From NCBI RefSeq assembly GCF_000275845.1, contig NW_006766883.1, forward strand, positions 2,721,522-2,785,521: a stretch of DNA of 64,000 nucleotides, written 5' to 3'. The notes beneath the pieces were generated by a model, which did not search any database, was not told the DNA's origin, and saw only the letters and a program-made list of their open reading frames with translations. This document shows, piece after piece, positions 1 through 13,871 of this stretch (position 1 is its first letter; the number at the start of each line of letters is the position of its first letter). The translations under genes were made by a program, and so were the position numbers. Source of the stretch: Dichomitus squalens LYAD-421 SS1. Taxonomy: Eukaryota > Basidiomycota > Agaricomycetes > Polyporales > Polyporaceae.

Positions 1-78
1 CGTCGGCAGGAGGAGGCTATTAGGGCCACTGCTTAATGGTACCAGCAGAAGTGGTACCGCGGGGGAGGTCGTAGGCCC
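1..78 (+). pseudogene. 3' tail of a HET-type gene, second copy, cut by window edge
   Basis: Read forward from base 1, this stretch encodes the same C-terminal residues (RRQEEAIRATA) that end the HET gene near 60.7 kb on the opposite strand. In this copy a TAA stop at 34-36 replaces the Asp-Gln codons of the other copy, and one T is missing from the later CGCTGGGG run, so the last residues are lost. The body of the gene lies outside the window. It could be a slightly shortened functional gene or a pseudogene; the visible part cannot decide. Confidence 0.6.
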
Positions 79-404
79 TTGACCCATGAATATGTCTATT
101 GCGATTGTAACTGAAGGCCTTTACGCCTTTGTGCTCATGATTGCTAGTTTCTCAGCGACTCTGATTGTTCTAGCATATGCCCGCAATGATGCATTGTATG
201 CTGATTGATACCAGAGTAGGCACATTATACATAGCTGTCGGTATTCCCGCCATTTGAGGAATGCTTAGTCGTCGTCTTGGAATAGAGGCATTTCATCTGG
301 AGTGGCGTTCGAAGCGCACGACTGCGTCCCGGGAGGGGATGACCGAGAAGCTGAGGTTGATGTTGGCAGGTCTGCCCGCATCGCCTTCAAGTGTCATGTC
401 GTAG
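1..404. repeat. Left arm of a 60-kb-spaced inverted duplication
   Basis: This segment matches the reverse complement of about 60326-60735 almost continuously, at roughly 90% identity judged by eye, with a few small indels. It covers the HET tail, the intergenic spacer and the last ~110 bases of the P450 coding region. Homology stops abruptly just inside the P450 (after the codons for YDMT) and runs off the window on the other side, so the real arm may be longer. Confidence 0.9.
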
Positions 405-2294
405 GTCAAAATAAGGTACGCCAGCACCACCTTCAGCTCCATCGATGCAAAGAATCGTCCAGGACTAGGACAGACGCCTCCCATCAGTCGTCATGTTCCT
501 CCCAAATTAGTACATTGCTCACCAAGCGTGCTTTCCGCGCCCAAAAGCGATGTAATCGGACGATGTGTTGACGTACTGGTGTCGGGCACTGTCCCCGCCT
601 TCCCTGACGTCCGAAAAGCGGAAGGGGTCGAACTCGTCGGCACCGTCGTAGTTTGTGGTGTCGGTGTGAGTAGCCTGACCTGCGAAGGCAAACAAGGTTC
701 CTCGTGGTAGATATGTGCCGTCGACAAGCTTGACATCCTGGACGGCCCTCCGTATCATGCCCACTTTACAGCAATAAAGTAAGTCAGAAGCTATGTCACG
801 GTGTTTGTGTAGAAAGGTATCTCACATAGCGTGATGCCGGTAAACCTCTGAGACTCTTTCAAAAGGCTGTCGAGCTTCCACATCTTGTCGAGTGCGGTTT
901 TTGTCCACCCCTCAGGAGCAAGCGCGCTTTCAACCTCTTCACGTAAAACCGGGACGATGTCGAGCCTTGAAAGCATGTGAAAGAATGCATGCGTCAAGCT
1001 CTGCCGGTACGTGAGCACGCTGTCAAGATTCAATATGCTTGAGTACTGGTCTCTTACACTTGAAGATGTATGTATGGCGGCAAAATTCTGCAGTTGCAGA
1101 CGCATCGCGACGTAGTCCAACGGCTCCTTGCGCCCCTGAGCTTCCTCAAGAATCCACTGCAGTATATCATTCTGCAGCGACGTGAGGATATAACCACTGT
1201 CAATACGTTAAAAGCACGTACAGGAACGTCTGTCGACTCTGTCTTCGTCTCCCGCTGTCGCATCTGGACCACACGCTCATTTACGACGGGCAACAAGAGA
1301 CCCATCACCCGACGTAGGTTCTCCGAAGGACCGGTGATGAAGCGCGACACAAACCACTTCATACGCTCTGGAAAGAGGTTGATTACTATTCTAGCCTTGA
1401 CTAAATCGATTGTGAAAGAAACGGCGGCGTCCAGGTATTGTTTATTCCGACCTCCAGGCCAACCTTTGTCAGCGATCAACACGAACGTTCGAAAGTCCGC
1501 AGCTCACATAGCGGTTGTCCAACGAAGGCACGGCTTATGATCCTAGAGACGATGTCGAGCACGGTTTTGCTGCCGGGGAGGGATGCAATGTCTGAAGTCG
1601 CAACATCAACCAGACGTTTACGGGGAAAATATCAGGAACTGACCCCCTTCCACTGTAGGTAGGAGCTCTCCGCAAACTACCTCGACCTCGTCGACTATCG
1701 CGGGCAGCACAGCATTCAACTGCCGCGTCAGAGTATTACGGATGAGGTCAACGTGATAATGGTCCGCCAAGACCTCTGGGTGCATGTATTTCCCAACCTG
1801 GGTGAGCTGACGAGACGAACCAATAGTCTGTCTACCACGGCAAATTAAGCTCATAGCAGTAGGCGACTCACGAAAAGGACTCCTTCTCCAGGAGAAGCAA
1901 CGTCATCTGGTAATTTCCGGACGTCCTCCACAAGCTCGGGGCCGCTGAGTACAACTAACCATTGGTCGAACATGGCGACCTTAAAAGCAGAGCCACGATA
2001 CTACGGGACATGATACGAGTCTCAGCCGTCAAACGTCACTAATACTCGGATATCTGGGTGCTTACTTTGTCATAGCCTGCCTGAATAAGCTCTTGCGCTC
2101 GGAAGAAGAACCTGTAGGATCCAAGGTACGACAGAAGTGGGAGAGAGGGACCGCCCACGGTCGGAATAGTATTCAACTGCGTGCCATGAGTGACGTCTCT
2201 TCTTGATAGGAGGAAAACATACCGGGTCGCGGTATCTATGCCATAGATACACCCCTAGAGGACACAAGAGGAGAATTAAGAGGGGCTGAACCAT
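293..2294 (-). CDS. Cytochrome P450 monooxygenase (basidiomycete CYP512/CYP5150-like)
   Basis: Heme-thiolate monooxygenase, expected on the ER membrane. About ten exons splice into roughly 510-520 residues. Exon 1 gives an N-terminal membrane anchor (MVQPLLILLLCPLGVYLW) followed by a Pro/Gly hinge (LNTIPTVGGPSLPLL). The I-helix region reads FAAIHTSS. An ExxR motif is seen as KESQR. The PERF-like region is FDPFRF, and the heme loop FGRGKHACPGRF carries the Cys ligand. That Cys codon is assembled across the last intron. No internal stop remains after splicing, so the gene looks intact. The KESQR and HACPGRFF motifs and the exon layout resemble the large CYP512/CYP5150-type groups of polypores, several of which act on terpenoids; the substrate here is unknown. 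The last ~110 coding bases lie in the inverted duplication shared with the right end of the window. Confidence 0.9.
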
Positions 2295-3021
2295 GACCGT
2301 TTCCTAGGGGTCAAGCTTGCGGTGAGAAGGGAGGGAAAGGACAAGAGCAACGTCTGCCCTCCCTATACGGCCACCGCTGGCAAACACACAAGGAACCGCG
2401 CGTTAGAGAAGCTGATGCATGCTGTCCGGGTCAGTGCTTGCGGCATCGCACTCAGATGGACAGTTTCGGAGCGCACGTTGTCGAAGGACTCGATATGCGC
2501 CCGCCACGACACCTGGTGGACGTAGGTGGGTGACTCCAGCGGCGATTTGGGCGCCGGTTCTGTATGCAGTTCATACATCCGAATTTGAAGGTCTGGATCA
2601 AGCTTGTCGCCAAACGTGGATTATGGGATTTCAAGAATTGTGATGGTGGACAGACGGGATGAAGGGCACCCTGGTGATGCGACCCTCGTAGTCGTCACCA
2701 ACATGAATGAACCCTCAGACACACCTATTCCGAATTCAATGGCCGACACGCCTGAGATAGATGGCGCAAAGCGAACACAACGTCAGATGCGGTACCTGGC
2801 CGACTTCTTTCTTAGGAGGCAGAGACGCCCGTGGATTGTGTGAAACTGCTTTGGAACTCATCTTATGATACAAAGGCGGACGCACACATTACATGGCCAC
2901 CGTAAATGCATATGATGTGGTGCATACTGAGCGAAATACATGCTGCATGAAGGGCCCTCTCCGAATGCTCGACGTATCCCGTCCATAAAGGCCATGCCAA
3001 GCCGGCATGAAGCGCATACCA
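2295..3021. other. Intergenic, no supported gene
   Basis: This is the shared stretch between the P450 start and the 3' end of the ubiquitin-L40 gene. Short open frames occur on both strands (for example 2363-2578 and 2452-2634 on minus, 2604-2843 on plus). None shows a recognisable domain or a convincing splice chain. It should hold the P450 promoter, but no specific site was identified. Confidence 0.5.
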
Positions 3022-4911
<1,890 letters not shown>

Positions 4912-6994
4912 GTCCAACTTCACGCTCGTAGACCCGAAGGGATGGGACTGCGACCTACAATCAGTGTGTCTCGCTCTCATCTACTGCCAAGACATTTCAC
5001 CCACATGGCATGGCTGACTGCAGGTGTATTCGGCGTATATGGGCCATTTTCAGCTGCATAACATACCATGGTCAGCACTTGAAGCGTTATTTTCAGTGTA
5101 TACGATAGTTCAAACATATTACATAGGTATGACCGTTCGTGGGGCATCTTCTTCGAGTCTTTCGAAGAGTTCCTCACCTTCTCATGGCCAACGATCACTG
5201 TGACCGACGCTTGGACCGGCCGGGCACATATCGTGGTCCGCATCTCTGCCGTCGGTGCTTTTCTTAAGATGCTCAAGACGAGGTATGGTGTCTTCAAAGG
5301 AGACGTCGACGACTGAAACTAGCTCACGGTTCATCTCCGTAGGTTTGGTGAAACACTGCCCATGGTCGAGAACATCCTTCGAATAACGCCTTTCGAGACC
5401 TCGCAACGACACATGCGCACAATCTCCGAGTATGCGACGTACAAGAAGGTCTTCCAAACTCTCCCTGCGGTTCTCCTGGCAGCACAGAAAGTCCGGGTTC
5501 GGAACGGCGAACCCAAGGCCGTCCGCGAGCTGTGGGCTTCCAAGGACAAAACTTTCCTGGCTCTAGACTTCGAATGGTCTGAACGCAATACTGCGTCGTG
5601 CATAGAATGGGGCTACGCTGCCGTACGCTGCGGTCACCTGGACACGTCAGTACCAAGTATCAGTTGACCTTTGTACCACGCTGAGACGGCGCGTATGTTC
5701 TCGTTCCAACAGAGCGGGAGCGTGGCCCCCTGATCCCGAACCAAACTACAGGTGAGTGGGTACCCTCTCGCAGGGTCCTGATCACTTCCCCACGCGTGAT
5801 GCGTCGGGCTGACGGAACGCCGTCCTAGACGTGGGCACTATATTGTCTCGGAGTATGCGGACAAGGTCCACAACAAGATGAAGCCGAGCTTCCCGTGGGC
5901 GGTAAGTGTTCCCTGTCACACGATTCTGTGTAGAACCCCGTTCTCATTTCGCTCCTTCCTAGTACGCGGTATGCAGTCGTTCGGCGTGTTGCCAGCTTCT
6001 CGCGCTCGGTTCCTGGAATCTGACGAGACTACCATACAGTTCGGCGAAAGCCAGGTCATCTCGAAGGCCAAACTTCTTCAGATAATCCAGGCCATCGTCA
6101 GGTAACTCAACCTCGGAATCACCGCTCAGTAACTCGCCATCTGAAATTCTGTTCTACCTACAGCAGTCTGATCAGCCCCGATTCGGAGACAATAACCAAC
6201 GTTCTGGTGTTGGTCACGCACGGAACAACAGGCGACCTGCGTCGCTTAGAAGAGATGAAGATCAGTACGTTCGCAGCTCGTCTTCTCCTGCACCCCATCG
6301 CGCCCACCCACGCGCCGACCGCGGGTCCCAGTCGAACTGAATACATTGTCACACAGAACTCCCGCACAACCTCCTCGTCCTTGACACGATGGCGTTCGAG
6401 CGGCAGCTCTACGCGGCCGGCCTGCGTGGTGCGATGCAGGAAGCCTCCGGGCGTCCCCGCGACCAGGGGTCCAGCCTCTCGCTCAACGCGATGCTCCAAT
6501 CTCTCGGCGTCGACATTCACCGCGTGCTTCACAACGCCGGCAACGCAGCATTCATGACGCTCCTCGGCCTCCAGCTTCTCTTCGATCCTGACACGAAGGT
6601 GCCGACGCCCAAGACCCCCAACGGCATGGCTGCCATGGCACGAAGCTCGAAGGGGTCCCCGTCCGTGCCTCCAGCGATCGCGTTTGTGCCGCCCCCGGCG
6701 GTAGCGTTTCCGCCGATGGGAATGATACCCCCTGTTACGTTTCCTGGTATGAGGCTCTCGCCCGATGTGTACGCCGACATGGCTGGGAACCGTGCGTCCT
6801 ACTTCCCGGCGCAGCGGACCATCAGCGACTTCCGCGACAACCGGCCCTCGTCTGCATCTGGTAGTCCCGGGAGGCTCCCCGGCCGGCAGCGCGTGAACTC
6901 GACGAATGCCGTCAATGAGCTGGGGGAGAAGATGAACACGATGCATGTCAAGGCCCGGACGACGGATCCTGGGACCCCTCCACACTCTCGGTAA
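4912..6994 (+). CDS. Gfd2/YDR514C-like RNase H-fold (DEDD exonuclease-type) protein
   Basis: This is a multi-exon gene for a protein of the Gfd2/YDR514C C-terminal family, a ribonuclease-H-like fold of the DEDDh exonuclease class. The proposed start is MSNFTLVDPKGWDCD; 5' exons between 4912 and 5360 are the least certain part. A conserved upstream segment reads HFQLHNIPWSALEALF. The core begins with TFLALDFEWSERN (motif I, D-x-E). It continues with YIVSEYADKVHNK, FGESQVISKAKL, LVTHGTTGDLRRLEEM (motif II Asp) and LPHNLLVLDTMAFERQLY, and ends with LHNAGNAAFMTLLGLQLL. In relatives I know, this last motif is HN(A/S)GNDA; here the acidic residue is Ala (GCA codon), so nuclease activity may be lost. 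A Pro-rich, disordered tail follows. In yeast the relatives are linked to mRNA export suppression; function here is inferred only. Confidence 0.8.
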
Positions 6995-7220
6995 ATCCCC
7001 TCTCACAAAACACCCACAGAGAACCGCGTTTGCACCCGCGCATATCCACATTCTGTGCATGCGTCATTCTACATGCACTCTGTATTCGGACTGTACGGAC
7101 TTCGGCCTGACACAAGATCTTGGGACTTTGTACGCGCGCATGTAACGAGACTGTCACGTTTTTCTTCCATCGATAACCCTCGGACGATAGCGAATATATA
7201 ATTCTCCTATGTACAACGCC
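6995..7220. other. Convergent 3' region between Gfd2-like gene and delta-COP
   Basis: This is a short spacer between two genes whose 3' ends face each other. It must hold both polyadenylation regions. No separate feature was seen. Confidence 0.5.
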
Positions 7221-9190
7221 CTACACGACGGTATAGTTTTCCACGGCGATAGTCGCGTCCTCCGAAAACACGACGTCGCCGCCATCGACACGTGCCACTG
7301 ATGCAACCTTAACCCCCGCAATGCTGCCCTGGCCAACAAACGACACCCTAACCGGGAAGAAGACACCGGCGTCGTCCCCGCCGACCGAGAACTCGAGAGA
7401 CCCAGACTTTTCTTCCGCATTGATAAGCGGGATGTTCCAGTCGAGCGAGTGGCTCGAAGAGTTTAGTGCCCAATCCCCCGTATGGGAGGAGACTGTGGGA
7501 TACGACCCGTCACTAGACATAAGTCAGATGTGTATACAAACACGAACAGCTGGACAGCATGTTACGCACGGTAGTGGGATTGAGATCACCACGTCATGCA
7601 AAGTGACGCCCTCGTTCTCGAGCTCGTACTCAATGTTTACGTCGCAAGTGCCATCGTTGGACGGTGTCGGCCAGCAATTGACTGCAATACGAAAGAGGCC
7701 GTAGAAGTCAGCATTCCAGGCCCGGACAAAGCAACTCTCACGATCGGTGAGCGGCAGAAGACTGTCTGGTAAACTCACTCGACATAGGCACATAGGTCTC
7801 GTCTTTTCCGGCGTATCTCCACTTGAGTACCGCAAGGGGCTGGCCAATCGGGAACGAGCGCGAAGGATCCTTGAGCGCAACGACACGGTCCCTGTTCGCT
7901 ACGAACTTGCCAACGTTCGGATGTTGCTTGAACTGAAGCTCTGGTCCGAAGCTCGCAGGGGCAGGGGCGAGGCTCAGCTTGACGCGGCCCAGGTCCGCAT
8001 CAGAGATCTGCAGGTTCATGTCCCCGCGAAGCTCTAGGTTGTTGAGACCGCCTTCGCGCACGAGTTCCAGGTTGAGGTACTCTTTGATAACGACGTGAAC
8101 GCTGTGCGCATGGTTCATCAGACGAAATGAAAGCCCTGATGCCGGGGACACATGGTTTTACCTCTCGGCCTCCACAGGGGGCAAGCTTCCACGCTCATTC
8201 TTATGTGCAGCAACAGGTTCTGGAGTGTTCGAGACGGCGGGGGTAGCGGGTGCGGACATGTCTTCAGACAGGAGCGCTTCTCCACCGAGGGCATCCAAAA
8301 GGGCCGACTGCTGCGACTTCTTGGCACCAAGCTTCATACCGCTCCCCTTGAATGCCGGCGCGCGTAAGCTGGACGGCGCGGGTGATGCCGTACGTTGAGG
8401 CGTGGGGGCGTTGAACTCGCGTTGAGGTACCGCAGAGTAGCCAGAAATCCCGCCACCTAGGTAGCTTCCACCGGACGGACCACCGGCAGCGGCACGCCTC
8501 TGCTGCTCGCGACGCTGCATCTCCAGCTGCTTGGCGCGGCGCTTTAGCTCCTCCTTTGCTTCCGCCTCCTTGTTCTATTACCGCAGTGAAAGGTTAGAGG
8601 GGGGATAGTAGCTTGCGGAATGAGGGTAAGGACGCACCCGAGCAATGATATCCTGGATCTTCTCCTCGTGACTCTCCATCTCCAGCACATTGCGCACCTG
8701 CATGAGGTTGACCTGCTCCCTGTATCCCAGGCTCACAATCTCATCAAATGCGCTCAACAGCTCGAATGCGTTTTTCAAAATCTCGCGCTGCTCCGCGCTC
8801 CTGCACATGTCTGATACGACGCGCGCGAAGAGGTGGAGTGTCTCGATATCTTGCAGAATGTTTGACGCTTTGTTCGTGATGAGGAGGATGTACAGGTCCT
8901 CCAGCGGTTGATATACATAACGAACATCAGAGGTTTCAACGGATGTGTGTTGCGTTCCGGTGGGAATAAGTTTCGGGAAGGAAGCGAGGAGGGACTCTAT
9001 CCTCGCTCTCGACATATCGCGGAATTGACGAGATATTACGGCTGGAGACGGTCTCCATAAGTCTATCAGAGTAGGCTGTCATGAGAGACATACCCTTGCC
9101 GCCCTTTGTACATATCGACGCTGCGAGGACAACCTGGCCGAGATGTTATAATTGAGCGTTCTCCTGCTAGCTCGAGATGTTGCCTACCAT
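7221..9190 (-). CDS. RET2: Coatomer subunit delta (delta-COP)
   Basis: Subunit of the COPI vesicle coat, acting in Golgi-to-ER retrograde transport. The N-terminal longin domain reads VVLAASICTKGGKAVISRQF, then RARIESLLASFPKLI, YVYQPLEDLYILLITNK and ILQDIETLHLFARVV. A charged linker (RRAKQLEMQRREQQRR) and a Gly/Pro/Ala hinge follow. Next comes the mu-homology domain (VHVVIKEYLNLELVREGG, KQHPNVGKF, IGQPLAVLKWR). The C-terminus has the family's typical end, SFVGQGSIAGVKVASV to ENYTVV. The start Met is supplied by an exon that contains only ATG (9188-9190), followed by a GTAGGC...CCAG intron at 9134-9187; the next exon begins directly with the conserved VVLAASI. About 530 residues in all, with no damage seen. 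Confidence 0.95.
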
Positions 9191-9646
9191 GGCGGATCCA
9201 AGCGCACGACCTGCCTATAATCCTGTCGTCTTCGTCAAGCAGAGGGTCCCGTAGACACGGCGTGAGGTCGTAAAAGATGGTCGTGCAGACGATCTGAGTT
9301 GGAGAAGGTACAGGCGTTCGATGAGCTTGCCGAGTCCGGAGACGCGACGTGTCGACACAGACGGGCGTCTAATGTTGCCCGCATAGCGTCCACCAACCAC
9401 AAATGAGAGTGATTGGTTGCCGACATGGAGCCCTCAGGCTGATGTTTGGCGAATGCAGAGTCTCCCTGAGAGACATATGTGCATACTCGTCGGGCTCAAA
9501 GACGGGCGTGATATGGATGTGATTTACATCAAGCATGTAGGACTACATAGCGGCCCCGACGAACGCGGGCCAGACATTGTTCATACATTGTTGCATGACG
9601 GCTTCAGCTGCCCTTGGATAATCCCTCCGACTACAACAGCAACTCT
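9191..9646. other. Intergenic between delta-COP start and aldo/keto reductase end
   Basis: This stretch holds the delta-COP promoter and the 3' flank of the reductase. Only short overlapping frames occur, and no gene is supported. Confidence 0.5.
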
Positions 9647-11917
9647 TCAGATGAATGTCGGATTGAATCGGACGGACGTATCAAGAGAAGCACGCCCGTA
9701 AGTCGTCTGGGGCGCAAAGTATATTATTCCCTGGCACAAAATTTAAGCGGAGCATACGCACCCATGGGGTTGGTTTATTCTCGAGAATATGCTCAATCTT
9801 CTCCAGGACCTCTGGTGTCAGCTTGGGAATGACATCTAGCGCCTTCAGGTTGTCGACGATCTGTTCTGGCTTCGAGGCCCCAAGTATAACCGTACTCGTG
9901 TTCGGGTTGACCGCCAGCCACGCCAGCGCGAGGTGCTGCACACCACATCCGAGTTCTGATGGAGGCGGTGACAGGTGGCGCCGAGACGAATGCGATATCC
10001 ATCAGCATGCGAACCGTCACGACGTGCGGCCAGGGTCGAGAAAAAAGCCTCCCTACCCCTGGACGGCTTCTTACCTTTCTCAGCGAACTCGCTCAACTGC
10101 TTCACCTTCTCGATTTCCCTCTGGCCTTCCTCGCTCTGGAGCTTCTCCAGTCGCGTCTTAAAGAAGTCCGCGTGGACGGCGAAGCGGGAGTCCGAGGGGA
10201 TGCCGTTGTTGTACTGAAGTGCAGCCGAGCCCAGTCATACCGACCATGAGCGCACACACACGCAGACCATACAGAACCCCGTAAGGGAAAGCGAGGCTGT
10301 TGAACAAGCTTGTCGTGGGCGTGGAAATAAACTACATTCACGCACCTTGCCAGTCAGGAGGCCCCTGGCGAGGCCCGACCACACGGTCGTTCCGATCGAA
10401 TAGTTCTTGTACAGGGGCCTGCATGAGTGACGAGTGGAACCCACGGCGCATGTGCACGAAGGTTCAGCGTTCAAGGCCCGCAGAACGATAACTTTGAACC
10501 AAGTGGCACTCACGCGTATTCCTTCTCTGGACGCTCGCGGTGGAACATGCTGAGGGAACGTCGTGTCAGACGGAGCGAGGACGATCCGGTAATGCACCGG
10601 GACGATGATGGACGCACTTGTGTTGACATTGCTCGGCGATAGGAGCAATCAGACCCAGCTTCGAGGCGACGTCTGGGAAGTCCAGGTTCGAGAAGACATG
10701 TGAAGGGAACCGTCAGCATGAGCAACCAGGGTCCAGTCGGACGACACACGCACGGTACGCTTCTTCGATCTCGTGCGCAGACCATTCGGACGTTGCCCAG
10801 TAGAAGGCCTGCACCGCGAGCGCACGAGACAATGTGTGCATGTGAGTTAAGGAATCGGGCGGCGACAACACTGCTCCCGCGAACCGCAGGAACCATGAAC
10901 CCCGTCGCCGTGAGGCATGGGAAATGTGGTTCGAGAAGCTACGCAGTAGAAGGCGAATTTTTTCAAGTGAATGAGGGAACGTACCCAGCCTTGGTCGATG
11001 ACGAAGTTGAACGCGCGAACAATTTCCTCCATTGGCACTGCGATATGCCGCAGTGGGCAGCATGAGCAACATGAGGCAGGAACAGCAACAATGACCACGT
11101 AATCTGAAGAGCTAACTCACCGCTGTGGTCAGGGCGATGCGCGAATATCACGTCCACGTAGTCGAGCTGCAGCCGTTCAAGACACTTCTTAGTCCCTTCG
11201 ATGATGCTGCACCCCGCGCCGGCGGAGATAGAAGCATTCAGCTCGCGGCATGATCGGGAGCCAATTCGAAGGGTGGAGGACGCTACTTACTGTTTCCTGG
11301 AGAGACCAGTGTCGTTCGGGCCCTTACCGCCCCAGAAAATCTTCGTTGACACTATGATATCGGTTCGCTTCACATCGAGTTCTTTGAATACGCGACCCCT
11401 AGCGGCGTGAATAGATCATTACGGTCAGGCCCTATGATCTTGAGAGGAAACGGGGAACCACTCTACATTTCAAGTTCCGCCTTTCCCTCCGCATATCCTT
11501 CGGCGGTATCGAACCTATCGGAAGGTCACGTCAAACTGCCACATCTCGACAACAAGTGACGTTTGATCCGTACATGTTGATACCATGTTCGAGGGCAGTC
11601 TTGATGCATTCCTACATCCCATTTTGTATGGTTAGGACAGGCACTTTTATATACGAAGACCGTTTGATCGATCTAGAGGTTCCACCGAGCAACACATACC
11701 TTCACTGGATCACCTACCACAGTGGCACCGTAGGTCAACCCTGTGCATCCACAGCCCCGAAGTTCAGCCTCGTGTTGCTTCAGCGGGAGAGGTGGGCGAC
11801 CCCCTGGCAACGTGGCAGTTGTCACGTACAAGCTCCCAAGGAGAACAAAGGCACGCGAAGTCCGCTCGGACCCAATCTCCTGAATGGCATCCCCTTGGTT
11901 TCGTATACGAAAGACAT
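9647..11917 (-). CDS. Aldo/keto reductase, potassium-channel beta-subunit (Kvbeta) type
   Basis: NADP(H)-dependent oxidoreductase of the AKR fold, from the fungal group annotated as voltage-gated potassium channel beta subunit-like. The start gives MSFVYETKGMPFRRLGPSGL and then LFSLGAWLTYGATV. The cofactor/catalytic stretch is ALEHGINMFDTAEGYAEGKA (Asp and Tyr of the AKR tetrad). TDIIVSTKIFWGG supplies the catalytic Lys and LDYVDVIFAHRPD the His region. Later segments are YWATSEWSAHEIEEAY, NMFHRERPEKEY, IGTTVWSGLARGLLTGK and the NADP-binding LAWLAVNPNTSTVILGASK. Many short introns are needed. The last junction (KPTPW to TTYGRASLD) sets the stop at 9647; without it the frame ends at 9681. About 340 residues, as expected. 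Some middle junctions around 10.5-10.9 kb remain approximate. No operon-like partner is evident. Confidence 0.85.
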
Positions 11918-13009
11918 CTGGGATCGGAAGTTGAGGATGTCAACAATCTGTGATTCAGATGTCCTGAACCTTGAGTGGACGCGGCTCCTTCACGGAAGGC
12001 AAATGAACTTGCAATTGCAGGTGTAGGTCAAGGTGCAGATGGCGATGGCGTCGGCGTCGATTGCGCGGGCAACTGAAGCATTCAGCCGCGCCGTTCTGAT
12101 GGGCTGCTGAGTTTTATACCCGCGGTGAGCTCAACGATAGGACGATTCGCGGGACTCCGTGGTCGGGAAATCCCTTCTGGTAATAGACACATAAGCCTGT
12201 GTATCCGGCCCGGATGGTCTGATAGCGGCGTCGACTACCGGCTCATGCTTCTTAAGGTCAGATTCCATTGCTTATACCGCAACAATGCCAATATTGTGAA
12301 ACATCTGGCGGCCACTAAGCTCACGCAAAAGGCCGAACAAACCACTCATATCTCGAACAGAGAGACCCCATGGTTGGAGTCACATTTGAGCGCGTCTACG
12401 CATCCTTCGATGGTGATAATGTCATCGAGAAGAACAACATGGAGCTGCTGACCGGGAAGGTCAGCTTCACAATTACCTCCCAGGAGATTCATAACGTGCA
12501 TGGAGAGCCCAGAACGTCAGAAACTGCCTGATTGTCAGTGTCGCCGCCTGTGAGGATTCAAGAAGAACACAAAAGGCAGTGACGGGAGAGCGGAATGACA
12601 TCGAAGATTGGAAGTAGGCACGAAGATGATAACGACCAGTGCCAATGAGACGAACGAGAGACTGTGGTTAGTGAGATTAATTTACGTACAATATGAGAAG
12701 AAGTTGGAGCACACACACGAAGTCATACAACGGCGAATGACCTAGCTCCAATCCATCTTGACGGTTTCTTCGCGTCGCAAACGTCAAGCAGCGTGCGTGG
12801 AGGAAGTCACGATGGACGTCGTGGTCGGGGGAACGTCCAGGGTCGGCATTAACTTGTCGCTTCGAACCACTTCCGTCACTTGGTTCAGTTTGGTAGGAGG
12901 CGTGGGAGACAGTCCTGCCTAAAACAGACGAGTGCGCCTCCAGTTGCTCGACTGCCGAAGCGAGGTCTCCACTATCGCCTTTGTAACAGCACGTCGTTGA
13001 ATACTGCCC
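11918..13009. other. Intergenic with one coding-like segment (12361-12531)
   Basis: No complete gene can be built. A forward segment at about 12361-12531 reads smoothly (GVTFERVYASFDGDN, then ELLTGKVSFTITSQE) and has codon choice like a coding exon, but it has no identified partner exons or family. The rest should include the promoters of the reductase (-) and the fasciclin gene (+). Confidence 0.35.
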
Positions 13010-13871
13010 ATGCGCCTGCAACTTCTCTCCTTACTTGTGCTGCCCTTTCTGGCTTCAGCGTCCACCGACGAACAAATGGTACTCCCCGGCGCTGACAAGG
13101 AACCCTTTGTCCCGGTCGTGAATTCCGGGAAGCCGTCACTCGCGGACTTGCTCACCATTGAGCCGTCCGCGTCAATCTTCTACTCATACGCCCGGGAACT
13201 CGAGCTTAGCCAGCTCCTCAGCAATCCGAATGCTCAGAATACCCTCCTCGTCCCGACGAACAAGGCTGTGATTGCCCTTCCTCGGAAGCCGTATGTACCC
13301 CAACCTCATGTCCTGCAGTGCAATCGTATTCTCAACATACTTTGCGCTTCCCCTTCCCTATGACATAGTCACGAAGATCCTAAGCCGCTGGACGATGGCG
13401 TCATTCTCTCAGAGGCAGAGTTCGATACCATTTCAAAGCAGAACGTTGAGCGTTGGGTGTCAGCGCATATCATTCCCGTAAGTCTTTATCTTACCCGCCT
13501 TCGTCCGAAGGCTTCTTAGCCGCCAGCCATCCACATTGCTGACGGAGCGCTGGGCGTGTGCTACCTCTTTCAGCAGTCGCCGATATCACTGACGTCGGAC
13601 GGCGAGTTCGAGACCCTGCTATCGGGAAGGAACGTCACCTTTACGGTTGTTGATGGAGACTCGGACGCGCCGGAATGGAGGCGCGCTCTGCTCGACGGCT
13701 CCGTGCATCTAACGGATATGAAAGAGGTGAGTATTTCTGCCCCGATTGTCGCCCTGGTGTAACACCGGGGCCGACGGTCTTAGTAGGCCATTGCTTATGA
13801 CGGATGGTTCTCCCGTGCAGGCGTCCAATGGGGTGATGTACATCCTCGATGGCACAGTCACGGTTGACTAG
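13010..13871 (+). CDS. Secreted fasciclin (FAS1)-domain protein
   Basis: Small extracellular or cell-wall-associated protein with a single FAS1 fold, a domain used in adhesion and cell-surface contact. It starts with a clear signal peptide (MRLQLLSLLVLPFLASAS). The FAS1 region includes LADLLTIEPSASIFYSYA, NTLLVPTNKAVIALP (the H1-type box), the linking exon ISKQNVERWVSAHIIP, then a segment with TVVDGD and a final strand ASNGVMYILDGTVTVD. Four exons are joined by introns starting at 13291, near 13481 and near 13728; all have GT donors and AG acceptors. About 200 residues, short for a FAS1 protein but complete at both ends. No GPI signal is obvious at the C-terminus. Confidence 0.85.
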
